Shown: piece after piece, positions 1 to 8,157 of the stretch
Layout of the letters: every line of letters starts with the position of its first letter
Numbering within the stretch: the stretch's first letter is position 1
Origin: an uncultured Ruminococcus sp.
Lineage (GTDB): Bacteria; Bacillota; Clostridia; Oscillospirales; Ruminococcaceae
DNA: 55,006 nt
Assembly: GCA_910576995.1 (NCBI GenBank)
Contig: CAJTLC010000016.1
Coordinates: 1-55,006 of the forward strand
Direction: 5' to 3'
Position numbers and translations under genes: made by a program
The notes under the pieces: generated by a model
What the model was told of the DNA's origin: nothing
What the model saw: the letters and a program-made list of their open reading frames with translations, nothing else
Databases searched by the model: none

Positions 1-216
1 AATGCTCTTGAACCATTCAAAGAAGATCTGCTCAACAGTTTTACAGCAATTACCATTTAAATCATGCCTGCGGGCTGCTGTCATCTTATCCTGAACCTCT
101 TCACGACTGTGTCCGAAGAAATACTGAAAACGTCTCTTGCCGTTTTTTCGTTTTCCTCTTGAAATACGACCTTCGTAACGCCCGTCTTGTCTATGATAGA
201 TATTAAATCTTTCCAT
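1..216 (-). CDS. Site-specific tyrosine recombinase (integrase), N-terminal part, cut by the window edge
   Basis: Reading the minus strand from the ATG at 216 gives 72 residues without a stop before the window ends. The start has a strong ribosome binding site (AGGAGG, complement of 221-228). The N-terminus (MERFNIYHRQDGRYEGRISR) has the short beta-strand pattern of the arm-type DNA-binding domain at the front of Tn916/phage-type integrases. It is followed by a basic stretch (KRKNGKRRF), an aromatic YFFG and the start of the core-binding helix (TVEQIFFEWFKSI). The catalytic Arg/His/Tyr residues would lie outside the window, so activity cannot be judged. Such proteins catalyse integration and excision of mobile elements, which makes the operon to its right a candidate cargo. 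The family call rests on pattern recognition of the N-terminal domain only. Confidence 0.72.
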   Translation of the reverse strand, partial: MERFNIYHRQDGRYEGRISRGKRKNGKRRFQYFFGHSREEVQDKMTAARRHDLNGNCCKTVEQIFFEWFKSI

Positions 217-298
217 TCCTGCCTCCTGATTTGTTAAATATGCACAAAGAGTTAAATTAAATTTCTACAATCCAATTGACGAAATTTGTTGATACAGC

Positions 299-327
299 TT
301 GACTTTTTAGGAAAAATGTGATATACT
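299..327 (+). promoter_or_regulatory. Sigma-A type promoter of the DUF2997/AAA operon
   Basis: TTGACT at 299-304 and TATACT at 322-327 are separated by 17 bases. The site lies between the divergent integrase gene and the DUF2997 gene and is the only strong promoter I see before the eight-gene plus-strand run. The transcript would carry a leader of roughly 115 bases before the first start codon at 450. Confidence 0.7.
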
Positions 328-449
328 GGAGAAAAGCTATATGTACAATTATATCACCTTTTCACAAAAGGAGTTCTTTTGCGAAAGATAATTTAAAAAA
401 GTGGAGTTCGAGATACTTCAACACATAGTACAAATTAGGAGTGGAGATT

Positions 450-653
450 ATGGCAAAAATTCAGATTAGAATTTTTCCGAACGGAGAAATTAAAGCAGAA
501 ACACATGGTGTAAAAGGTAAAAAGTGTTTGGTCTATCTTTCTATTGTTGAAAAGCTAACCAATTCTGTGATTGAAGATTCTGAGTTTACACAGGAATACC
601 TTGAGCGTGAGGAGATGCTTGATCAAGGGACAGAAGATTCCGTAATGGCATGA
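450..653 (+). CDS. DUF2997 family small protein
   Basis: This 67-residue cytoplasmic protein opens the operon. I chose ATG 450 because AGGAG at 437-441 sits 8 bases upstream; the in-frame GTG at 441 overlaps that site. The signature is a short beta-hairpin with 'PNGEIKAETHGVKGKKC' followed by a helix, which matches what I know of DUF2997 (beta strands, PDGE, a glycine-rich GxKGxxC, then an acidic tail). The function of the family is unknown. In cyanobacteria such small proteins occur near Ycf35 (DUF1257) genes (recollection), and here a DUF1257 gene lies four genes downstream, which supports the assignment. The invariant-looking Cys after GKK could bind metal or be modified, which is speculation. 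Confidence 0.75.
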   Translation: MAKIQIRIFPNGEIKAETHGVKGKKCLVYLSIVEKLTNSVIEDSEFTQEYLEREEMLDQGTEDSVMA

Positions 654-683
654 TTACAAACGCGGAGAGGTAGGAGACTTTAG

Positions 684-1736
684 ATGGCTGAAATAAAAAG
701 ACAAGGTCCAAAAAGTGGTGTATGGAAATTACAAAACAGTATATGGCTGATTTTGACATTCATTCCATTTATACAGTGGTCAGCATTTTTCTACATTGCA
801 AACCGTACTGACTGCAAGAAATTCCGTATAGTTGGTAATGTGGTTTTGGCAGCTGATATGTCTGCAATATTAGCTGCATTTCTTTCTATGATTGTTCGAC
901 GCCGATTAGAGGAGGTTCTAATAGAAGTATTTTGGATTTTACTTTTACTTATTGTACCATTTTCCATAATAGCAGGTATCTTGTGTCTAAATAGTTATTG
1001 GAAAGCTCTTGCATTACGATCGGTACATAGCGATGGCATAGAAACAATTACTGGGCAATCGCATATTTGGGAGCTAAAGAAAACAGCTTGGGTCTGCTTG
1101 GGATTTGTACCATTACTTTTTTTTACAGCCTTTATTTTTCCGGCAATTAAAATGAAAAACAAATTGTATTGGGCATATTTTGGACTGTTCGGGGCACTTT
1201 CCGCTATATTCATCAGTTTGGTATTACTTGAGAATGATAATGCGGAAGTGATACTGCTTATTCTTTTTATTTCGCATGTTTTTTCTCTTTCTTTGTTGAT
1301 GAATATACGGGCAAAGTATCTGAAATTCATTAACAGGAAAGAACTACACAGTACTATGACATCTTTGCTTCAAGGTGGGGCAACTGTATCTGAAACATTG
1401 AAGTCGGAACCAAAGGAAGCAACTCTTTACACCAAATTTGGTTCTTCAGATTCACCGTCTGCCTCTTCAATTTCCACACCGTCTCACTCTTCCTTAAATG
1501 TTAACATTTGTTCGGAAGAAGAACTTGCTGCGCTGCCTGGATTGAATATCATCGATGCTAAAAAAGCGATATCCCTCAGAGAACAAAATGGCGATTTTGC
1601 ATCAATTGAGGATTTTATAACAGCTTTGCATATCAAGCCGCACATTGCGGCGCCTTTGTATGATTATATCACCGTACAGCCAAGTTTCAAAGCGACACCA
1701 CAAAGTACTGCCCGTACCAGAAAGATTGATTTGTAA
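684..1736 (+). CDS. Polytopic membrane protein with C-terminal ComEA-like helix-hairpin-helix domain
   Basis: The protein has 350 residues, and the start at 684 is preceded by GAGGTAGGAG. The first 210 residues contain about six hydrophobic helices (near 19-39, 49-70, 78-101, 131-154, 160-182 and 188-205). They look like a tandem duplication of a three-helix unit: 'GVWKLQNSIWLILTFIP' near residue 12 resembles 'HIWELKKTAWVCLGFVP' near residue 126. A Ser/Thr-rich linker (about 245-270) leads to a ComEA-type helix-hairpin-helix domain (about 271-331) with 'LNVNICSEEELAALPGL', 'AISLREQNGDF' and 'SIEDF'. That domain usually binds DNA without sequence specificity. There is no signal peptide, and the topology is uncertain. 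It sits 30 bases after the DUF2997 gene and one base before the radical-SAM gene. Role unknown; it could tether the module to the membrane or to nucleic acid. Confidence 0.7.
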   Translation: MAEIKRQGPKSGVWKLQNSIWLILTFIPFIQWSAFFYIANRTDCKKFRIVGNVVLAADMSAILAAFLSMIVRRRLEEVLIEVFWILLLLIVPFSIIAGILCLNSYWKALALRSVHSDGIETITGQSHIWELKKTAWVCLGFVPLLFFTAFIFPAIKMKNKLYWAYFGLFGALSAIFISLVLLENDNAEVILLILFISHVFSLSLLMNIRAKYLKFINRKELHSTMTSLLQGGATVSETLKSEPKEATLYTKFGSSDSPSASSISTPSHSSLNVNICSEEELAALPGLNIIDAKKAISLREQNGDFASIEDFITALHIKPHIAAPLYDYITVQPSFKATPQSTARTRKIDL

Positions 1737-1737
1737 G

Positions 1738-2325
1738 ATGAAGATTCACAGAATAATACCTATGACTCGTGCAGAAGGTCCAGGGATGCGTATGGCTGTT
1801 TGGACGCAGGGGTGCTCTCGACATTGCAAAGGCTGTTTTGCCAAGGATACATGGGACAGTAATGGTGGTACAGAGGTTTCGCTTATGGAACTTTTTCAGC
1901 AGGTTTTAAATGTGTGTTGCAAAATTGATGGCTTGACAATTCTTGGAGGCGAACCGTTTGAACAATCTGAGGAAGTAGCACAGCTTGCAAAATTTGCACA
2001 ACAGCAAGGTTTGGGAGTGATTACATTTACTGGTCTTATTTATGAGCAGCTTATGGTCGATGGCAATCCGTATGTGAAGATGCTTTTGCAGCATACGGAT
2101 CTGTTGATCGATGGTGAATTTCAGATAGATAATCCGGAAACACAGCGTCCTTTGGTAGGATCAAGCAATCAAAGATTTCATTACTTATCAGGGCGTTATT
2201 GCCCTGAACAGATCTTGGCTTATAAGAATCGTTTTGAATTTAGAGTGTTGTCAGACGGCAGCCTTTCCGTTAACGGTATGGGGGATCTGGCAACACTAAA
2301 AAATATATTGAAGGAGTTTTCGTGA
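1738..2325 (+). CDS. Radical-SAM / 4Fe-4S single-cluster protein, activase-like
   Basis: The protein has 195 residues. ATG 1738 lies one base after the upstream stop, implying translational coupling; an in-frame ATG at 1645 would overlap the previous gene by 92 bases and add a non-conserved tail. It has the radical-SAM cluster motif CSRHCKGC (Cys26, Cys30, Cys33), preceded by the 'RAEGPGMRMAVWTQGC' context typical of NrdG/PflA-like activating enzymes, and a 'TILGGEPFEQ' SAM-binding stretch. The length fits the short activase group, with no extra ferredoxin domain. Family knowledge predicts reductive cleavage of SAM to a 5'-deoxyadenosyl radical. There is no glycyl-radical enzyme or anaerobic ribonucleotide reductase nearby, so the substrate is probably a protein of this operon (inference). 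It overlaps the ATPase gene by one base (TGATG). Confidence 0.85.
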   Translation: MKIHRIIPMTRAEGPGMRMAVWTQGCSRHCKGCFAKDTWDSNGGTEVSLMELFQQVLNVCCKIDGLTILGGEPFEQSEEVAQLAKFAQQQGLGVITFTGLIYEQLMVDGNPYVKMLLQHTDLLIDGEFQIDNPETQRPLVGSSNQRFHYLSGRYCPEQILAYKNRFEFRVLSDGSLSVNGMGDLATLKNILKEFS

Positions 2326-3947
2326 TGAGTAACAGTAAAGTTTTTCAACGGGATTTTTCTGATTTGGTAAATGCAGGATTTCCGTATGTGTATATTTCTT
2401 CCTACGAAGAGGAACGTGTACTTCAACAAATTCGCCGAGCTTCTGAAACCGATGGGCTGATTAAGGTCAAACGTCGCATTTTCATATGGGCACAGTCTAT
2501 GGGATTTGTTAGCGATGACAATAGGATCAATGGTACTTCAGATCCTCATAAGGCAATCAGTTATATTGAAAAAAGTGACGAAAATGCAATTTTTATCCTA
2601 AAAGATTTTCATGTGTTTTTTGGAAGTGAACGTGGAACGCATATGGATTTTAATCTTGTCCGAATGCTTCGCGATATTCTGGTGCATCTTAAGGTAAACC
2701 GGAAGACAGTGGTATTTTTGTCTCCACGACTGGTGATTCCGGAAGATATGGAAAAAGAGATTTCCATTTTGGATTTTCCCCTGCCATCTGAGGATGAAAT
2801 AGAGGAGGTGCTGGACGAATTGATCTGCGGATTAGATTCACAAGCGGTGCACCTGGCATCTGACGAGAAAAAACAACTGGTATCGGCTGCATTGGGTCTG
2901 ACAATCCAGGAGGCGGAAAATGCTTTTTGTCGTGCGATTGTCCGTAATAAGGGGTTAGATAGCAAGGCATTACAAATTGTACATGAAGAGAAAAATCAGG
3001 CAGTTAAGAAAACAGGTGTATTGGAATTCGTCAATACCGATCTTGCACTTGATGACATCGGCGGTTTGGAAAATTTGAAAAAATGGCTTCTTAGACGTAA
3101 CAATGCCTGGTCAGAACAGGCAAAGCGTTACCATTTACCAGCACCGAAGGGTGTTTTAATTACCGGTGTTCCCGGCTGCGGAAAGTCGCTTACTGCCAAA
3201 GCCATGAGTGCCATCTGGGGATTACCTCTGATCAAACTGGACATGGGAAAAATTTTCGGTGGTCTGGTCGGAAGTTCAGAGGAGAATATGCGCAAGGCCA
3301 TTGCAACGGCAGAGGCGGTTGCTCCTTGTGTATTATGGGTCGATGAAATAGAAAAGGGCTTTACTGGTCTGAAATCCGGTGGTGACTCAGGCACGTCTGC
3401 CCGTGTATTCGGAACATTCCTGACGTGGATGCAGGAGAAAACAGCACCAGTATTTGTAATCGCTACAGCCAATGACATCAGTGCGCTGCCCCCTGAGCTG
3501 CTGCGTAAAGGCAGATTTGATGAGATTTTCTTTACGGATCTACCGACCCGCAGCGAACGGGCAAAGATTTTTGATCTGCATATCAGAAAGCGTACTGAAA
3601 ATTCAGAGATCGCACATAATATCCGGATCACGTCAGAGTGCTGCTATGAACTTGCAGATCTGACCAAAGGTTATGTGGGCGCCGAAATTGAACAGATTGT
3701 TATTGCAGCCATGTATGAGGCGTTTTATAATGGCAGAGGACTTGAAAAAGAGGATCTTATCAAGTGCATCAGGGAGACTGTGCCACTGTCAGCAACACAA
3801 AAAGAGCAGATTTTGTCATTGCGTGAATGGGCAACAGAACGTGCTGTTTTGGCAACTGCACCTGAAGATCGGGAACAATCAGTTAATAATGATAATAATT
3901 CTGATTTCCGTGAACGCCAGGGCGGCAGAATCGTTGACTTTAAATAA
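2325..3947 (+). CDS. Ycf46-type AAA+ ATPase
   Basis: The protein has 540 residues. ATG 2325 has AAGGAG upstream and overlaps the preceding TGA. The N-terminal about 230 residues start with 'AGFPYVYISSYEEERVL', the hallmark of the Ycf46 N-domain. The AAA module follows: Walker A GVPGCGKS near 281, Walker B 'VLWVDEIEKG' near 335, sensor 1 'VIATAND' and the arginine-finger region 'ELLRKGRFDEIFF'. A helical lid contains 'KGYVGAEIEQIV', and the short tail ends RQGGRIVDF. Classic AAA proteins of this clade form hexamers that remodel or unfold substrates. Ycf46 is known from cyanobacteria and red-algal plastids with no settled biochemical role. Pairing with DUF1257 and DUF2997 makes this a multi-gene module rather than a stray ATPase. 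Confidence 0.9.
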   Translation: MSNSKVFQRDFSDLVNAGFPYVYISSYEEERVLQQIRRASETDGLIKVKRRIFIWAQSMGFVSDDNRINGTSDPHKAISYIEKSDENAIFILKDFHVFFGSERGTHMDFNLVRMLRDILVHLKVNRKTVVFLSPRLVIPEDMEKEISILDFPLPSEDEIEEVLDELICGLDSQAVHLASDEKKQLVSAALGLTIQEAENAFCRAIVRNKGLDSKALQIVHEEKNQAVKKTGVLEFVNTDLALDDIGGLENLKKWLLRRNNAWSEQAKRYHLPAPKGVLITGVPGCGKSLTAKAMSAIWGLPLIKLDMGKIFGGLVGSSEENMRKAIATAEAVAPCVLWVDEIEKGFTGLKSGGDSGTSARVFGTFLTWMQEKTAPVFVIATANDISALPPELLRKGRFDEIFFTDLPTRSERAKIFDLHIRKRTENSEIAHNIRITSECCYELADLTKGYVGAEIEQIVIAAMYEAFYNGRGLEKEDLIKCIRETVPLSATQKEQILSLREWATERAVLATAPEDREQSVNNDNNSDFRERQGGRIVDFK

Positions 3948-3967
3948 TTAATAACAAGGAGAGTTCT

Positions 3968-4426
3968 ATGTCTATTACAATTTCGCTTGTATCAGCAGCA
4001 GTAATTGCATGCTCTACATTGACATCTATGGCAGTTATGCAGACGCTTGAAAATGTAACTGGAAATGCAATAAAAAAGGAACGCTTCGAAACATCTTTTG
4101 CAGATGCAGAATTGCTTCGTAAGACATTGATGGATAACGGTTGTTGTGTAAAGACAATTTCTGAAAACGAAATGACAGTGTCCACAACATGCGGTATACT
4201 GCGTTATACTCGTAATTCGTCGTCAGAAGCGTTCCATCTTGTGCTAGATCAGATTTCCAATCCAGATGCGCTGCTTGAACAAATTCGTTCCTTAGAATTG
4301 GATTATGGGCGCAATGTCCAGACCTATACATATCAGCATATTAAGCAGAATTTGACGGAAGATATGCAGATTGAGGATGAGCAGATACTGGAGGATGACT
4401 CGCTTTTATTGACAATTGATATGTAA
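3968..4426 (+). CDS. DUF1257 (Ycf35-like) protein with N-terminal hydrophobic segment
   Basis: The protein has 152 residues. The start at 3968 has AAGGAGAG upstream, 20 bases after the ATPase gene. The body reads as DUF1257/Ycf35: 'FETSFADAELLRKTLMDNG' (about 39-57), a strand-rich middle with 'GILRYTR', 'FHLVLDQI', and the most diagnostic part, 'YGRNVQTYTYQHIKQNL', followed by an acidic 'EDDSLLLTIDM' end. The first 25 residues are unusual for the family: they are hydrophobic (SITISLVSAAVIACSTLTSM) and could be a membrane anchor or a rebuilt N-terminus. DUF1257 proteins have no established function. Its place directly behind the Ycf46-type ATPase suggests adaptor or substrate status (inference). 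Confidence 0.7.
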   Translation: MSITISLVSAAVIACSTLTSMAVMQTLENVTGNAIKKERFETSFADAELLRKTLMDNGCCVKTISENEMTVSTTCGILRYTRNSSSEAFHLVLDQISNPDALLEQIRSLELDYGRNVQTYTYQHIKQNLTEDMQIEDEQILEDDSLLLTIDM

Positions 4427-4467
4427 TACATAAACACCATGCTGTAAAAATATTAAGGAGGATTTTT

Positions 4468-5109
4468 ATGTACTGTTCAAAATGCGGAAGCAAAGTGAAG
4501 GAGGATGCGAGCTTTTGCCATAATTGTGGCAATCCGCTCCATTTGCAGCCTGCATCCGACTCCGATCCGGAAAGTGTGAAAGCCAAGTCCGGGCTGCTTC
4601 CCAAAAATGCTGACTGGAAACCGCCAATCCGTTTTATTATAGCATATGGTATAGAATGGCTTGGCATTATTATTTCACTTTTCTCTCCAATATGCGCTTA
4701 TTATCGTGAATACAGAGGTGAAGTAGATATCAGCAATTATTGCACAGTTTTTGGCGGATCATGGGCATATATAAATTCAAATTATGATCCAGTTTCAACT
4801 CCGGAAAAAGGTCATCATTATGCACAGTTTTTTGCAATCATTTTTTTGGCAGTTGCAATACTGTGTTTGTTGATGGCAATACTGAAAAAACGATATGTTC
4901 CAGGGCATTTGATTACGGTATTTGCTTATGCACTGTATTCTTATCTTACATTAAGCACAGCAAGAGAATATTTTACGCATCTTGATGGCGAGAATATTAA
5001 ATTTACGGGAATGTATATCTTTGCCACTGTTTTAATAGTTATATCTCTATTCTTGGTAATAATTTTTTCTGCAAGCTATAAAAGAATCAATGGGAACAAA
5101 ACAGCTTAA
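4468..5109 (+). CDS. Zinc-ribbon membrane protein
   Basis: The protein has 213 residues, with AAGGAGG before ATG 4468. The N-terminus is a zinc ribbon: Cys3-x2-Cys6 and Cys17-x2-Cys20 (MYCSKCGSKV...FCHNCG). A Ser/Asp-rich linker leads to about four hydrophobic helices (near 51-77, 113-135, 138-155 and 173-197). The short-zinc-ribbon plus membrane layout is common in Firmicutes and usually has no assigned function. The ribbon should face the cytoplasm, because there is no signal peptide and the first helix follows directly. The gene lies 41 bases after the DUF1257 gene and 19 bases before a lipoprotein gene, in the same operon. Confidence 0.72.
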   Translation: MYCSKCGSKVKEDASFCHNCGNPLHLQPASDSDPESVKAKSGLLPKNADWKPPIRFIIAYGIEWLGIIISLFSPICAYYREYRGEVDISNYCTVFGGSWAYINSNYDPVSTPEKGHHYAQFFAIIFLAVAILCLLMAILKKRYVPGHLITVFAYALYSYLTLSTAREYFTHLDGENIKFTGMYIFATVLIVISLFLVIIFSASYKRINGNKTA

Positions 5110-5128
5110 AATGGAGGCTTAATAAAAA

Positions 5129-6223
5129 ATGAGCTCAATAAAACTAATACGTTCACTAGGTGGAATTCTTCTTTGCGGATTAATGATGACAGGCTGCGGA
5201 TATCGGACTGCATCGAAATCCGAGGAGAATACAGGCTTTTTATCAATTGATCAGAAAGAGGATATCAACGAAGAAGCCGATTTTAGCAGCAATTACGAAT
5301 TGACGGAAGAGTGGCTGACAGACGGTTTCTATACTTGGGAGGAGAATGATGCTTCGTATGATTCAAAGCCCTATGGAGATTTAATTGGAGAAATGGAGAT
5401 TGACCATCAGCAAATTCTTGTTTTCCAAGTGAATTTTTATTATCCGGACGGAACAGAAGTGCGCTTACCCACCGATTACGGTACACAGGGTTCTTTGGTG
5501 CAGTGGGATGGAAATTCCTATCAAATCCAGGAGAACGGCGATATTGTATTTGATGTATTTGGCGGCACGAATTTTGGCGGTGGAAGGGTCAATGGAATGG
5601 CATCTGAATATCGTACTTGGTATTTTTATGGTGAAGATGATTATCGTTTGCATGATGGCACGCCTGTCACGAAACAGGCATCTTCCTATTTGGAACAGTT
5701 GAATACGAATAGTACAGAGATAACAGATGAAAACGAGAACGGCACATCAGAAACTTCGGAAAATAAGGAGACATTCCAAGGTCACACTTATCAGTTTTTT
5801 GATGTGTCAATGTCCTGGACAGATGCAGAAAATATGTGCGTTGAAATGGGCGGTCATTTGGCTTCTGTCAACTCGACAGCGGAACAGTCTTTTTTGATGC
5901 GTCTTACAGAGAATGGTAGTACAGAAAATATATGGATAGGCGGATATTACGATACGCTGACCAATCAGTGGAAGTGGACAGACAACAGTGATTTTTCTTA
6001 TACAAACTGGGATGTCTGGTACAATTATGAGGGTGAGGCGGTGTCACAGCCCGATAATTGGTCAGGAGATGAATATTGGATTCGTTATGCAAATCAGTCG
6101 ATTGATTTCGGAGATTATTATGTGAATCAAGGCGGTTGGCTGGATACTGCAAATGAATCGGATGGAGTTGAGGGTGATGCACCGCTTTCTACTTTTGGAT
6201 TCATCTGTGAGTGGTCAGAATAA
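5129..6223 (+). CDS. Lipoprotein with C-terminal C-type-lectin-fold domain
   Basis: The protein has 364 residues. Its signal sequence ends in the lipobox LMMTGC with the lipidated Cys at 23, so the mature protein should be anchored on the outer face of the membrane. Residues 60-190 form an acidic domain I do not recognise. A Thr/Glu/Asn-rich linker precedes a C-type lectin fold (about 215-364) with 'TYQFFDVSMSWTDAENMC', 'GGHLASVNS', 'IWIGGY', 'WKWTD', 'YTNW', 'QPDNW' and a closing 'FICEW'. Such domains bind carbohydrate or protein ligands, and in gut bacteria they are common at the cell surface. No reverse transcriptase or template repeat is nearby, so this is not a visible diversity-generating target. 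Family assignment of the lectin part is firm; ligand unknown. Confidence 0.85.
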   Translation: MSSIKLIRSLGGILLCGLMMTGCGYRTASKSEENTGFLSIDQKEDINEEADFSSNYELTEEWLTDGFYTWEENDASYDSKPYGDLIGEMEIDHQQILVFQVNFYYPDGTEVRLPTDYGTQGSLVQWDGNSYQIQENGDIVFDVFGGTNFGGGRVNGMASEYRTWYFYGEDDYRLHDGTPVTKQASSYLEQLNTNSTEITDENENGTSETSENKETFQGHTYQFFDVSMSWTDAENMCVEMGGHLASVNSTAEQSFLMRLTENGSTENIWIGGYYDTLTNQWKWTDNSDFSYTNWDVWYNYEGEAVSQPDNWSGDEYWIRYANQSIDFGDYYVNQGGWLDTANESDGVEGDAPLSTFGFICEWSE

Positions 6224-6247
6224 ATTTATTTGCAAGGAGAATTTATA

Positions 6248-7588
6248 ATGAAAAGAACAATCTACATACTGTCGGTATCTATTATGCTGATTTCGATGAC
6301 AGCATGCGGAGCTAAAAACGTGCCGAAGACAAATGATACACATTCTTTCTCAGAAACGCAGAATACGGAAGCACAAATAACCAAAGAAGAACCAAATGAA
6401 ACATCCATGATAGAAACAGAGGATACCTCTGCGTCCACAGCAGTGAACGAAAGTACAACATTGCCTACAGATGAATCCGACAATATATATTCCCTCGTTG
6501 CATCCGGGTGTTATCCATATAACAATGGAATGGACAGCCCTGAAGAAGTGATTGAGGCGTACTTAGATGCTTTTATTAACTTTGATGCTGAGGCACTTTA
6601 TGCGTTGTGTAATCTTGATGAAATTGCTGTTAATTTGGCGTATTTAAAATCGTGTTTAAAATTGGAAGGAGCGACAGATACATTCGTTTCTACACACACT
6701 TCTTCATACTCTCTGCAAGCGGGAATTTATTATACAATGATGATAGAGGCTATAGCCGACGGTGAGATGGGTATCCGACTCAGTTATCCGACAAAATCAT
6801 ATTACTATAACGGGGAAGATGCATATGCTTTGGATTACTATGAATCTTTTTTTGAAGAAGTTGAAGCAGGAAATCCGGATCTGAATTCTCCTTCCATTGA
6901 GAATGTGTATCTTTATGATTCTGTTGGAGTGGAAGATACTGGCGGAGTTTTTTATGAATTTATGAGCGATGATATCCCTGTACTCTGCATTGATGGAAAG
7001 TATTATCTTTCTTTTAATGACATACTGGGTGGAATGGAGGATAGTGGTTATTGGCTGTATGCCAATGTAATCTTTGACGCTTACGAAAAGGAAAGATTTG
7101 ATTTTGAAGCGAATGCATATCCTGCCAATGTGGGGATGGATAGTCCAGAAGAAGTTGCTAACGCATATATTGAAGCACTCAAATCGAATAATCCGGCGGC
7201 TGTTTATGCACTTTTTAATACAAGTGAATGTAAAGTTATGGGAGAAATAAAAGATAAATGGTGTATGGAAAGCTATGCTGCCAATTCTCCGCTCAGGCTG
7301 ACGAAAACAGAATGTCTGATATGTTTAATTGAAAATGCTGTATTTGAAGAAGTGCAGCAGATGGATAACATACATTTCCAGGAAGAAGAGGGGGAGGATT
7401 ACAAGTTTTTTAAGAACCTGGAGATAAAAGCGGAAGTATACGGTGTTCCTGTGCCCTTTACTCCCCAGGCATGTCAATGGTATTCCATACCGGATGATAG
7501 GCAGACAGAGGATTCCCGGTATCACCCGTTCTGTGTTTACTCTGTCGATGATAAGTGGTATCTTGGGGCATCTATAATGGATCAATAA
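6248..7588 (+). CDS. Lipoprotein with internally duplicated domain
   Basis: The protein has 446 residues. I chose ATG 6248 because AAGGAGA at 6234-6240 precedes it and a signal sequence with lipobox (ISMTAC, Cys20) follows at once; an in-frame ATG at 6230 is not supported. A Thr/Glu-rich linker (about 25-78) leads to two related units. The first contains 'YPYNNGMDSPEEVIEAYLDA' (from about 85) and the second 'YPANVGMDSPEEVANAYIEA' (from about 290), both followed by an 'ALYAL.N'-like helix. This 'SPEEV..AY..A' pattern resembles NTF2-like or DUF-type extracellular domains of gut Firmicutes (tentative). It is the last gene of the operon, followed by a hairpin at 7699-7731. Function unknown. Confidence 0.8.
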   Translation: MKRTIYILSVSIMLISMTACGAKNVPKTNDTHSFSETQNTEAQITKEEPNETSMIETEDTSASTAVNESTTLPTDESDNIYSLVASGCYPYNNGMDSPEEVIEAYLDAFINFDAEALYALCNLDEIAVNLAYLKSCLKLEGATDTFVSTHTSSYSLQAGIYYTMMIEAIADGEMGIRLSYPTKSYYYNGEDAYALDYYESFFEEVEAGNPDLNSPSIENVYLYDSVGVEDTGGVFYEFMSDDIPVLCIDGKYYLSFNDILGGMEDSGYWLYANVIFDAYEKERFDFEANAYPANVGMDSPEEVANAYIEALKSNNPAAVYALFNTSECKVMGEIKDKWCMESYAANSPLRLTKTECLICLIENAVFEEVQQMDNIHFQEEEGEDYKFFKNLEIKAEVYGVPVPFTPQACQWYSIPDDRQTEDSRYHPFCVYSVDDKWYLGASIMDQ

Positions 7589-7698
7589 AGGATACCCATG
7601 AATGGAATAGCCGACTTCGCTAGTTTGGGACTTGTCAGTTTACGGATATTGTACTCGAATCGCTTAATGCTTTTACCATGTGGGTGTATTCCTGTTTT

Positions 7699-7731
7699 GT
7701 CCATTGAAAATTCGAGAAATTTTCAATGGAC
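7699..7731 (+). terminator. Hairpin terminator after the accessory operon
   Basis: A perfect 14-base stem (GTCCATTGAAAATT at 7699-7712 with its complement at 7718-7731) and a five-base loop is followed by TTCTTATCTTATTC. The T-run is interrupted, so termination efficiency is uncertain. It is 110 bases past the last lipoprotein stop codon. Confidence 0.6.
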
Positions 7732-8157
7732 TTCTTATCTTATTCTTTTCCTAACTATACTTTCTTTGTGATAGTTGGTTGCTTGTGAAAAGTTCGTAGA
7801 TATATTTACCCATAAGGAATTTTCAAGGTCAAAATAGCGATGAAAAATACTTTGCATCAAAATAAAACGTAAAATGCAAAAGAAAACGTAATTGAAATTG
7901 TATCAAAATAAGCGTTCTTTGGCAGTTGTGGTGACTGGATTCAAACCCTTATTTCGACTTCTTTCTCAAAATTTCCTGTCTCTTTTCTACGGACAAGAAA
8001 ACATACAATTTTACATCTCGATCTGTTCCCTCGAACTATATACCCTCGTGTGCTTTGTGTAAATCAAATCATACTGTATCTCCGAGACACACCGGATTTG
8101 TTTCCGAGGACAGTGAAAAATCGCATCACTCATCTTCTGTCAATTTCATAAAAGCTG

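Noticed and set aside
5765..6223. Diversity-generating retroelement target (lectin-fold variable domain)
   Set aside because: No reverse transcriptase, accessory gene or template repeat is visible within the window.
7920..7960. tRNA fragment or att site (GGATTCAAACCC-like T-arm)
   Set aside because: Neither strand folds into an acceptor plus T-arm, and no matching repeat was found near the integrase.
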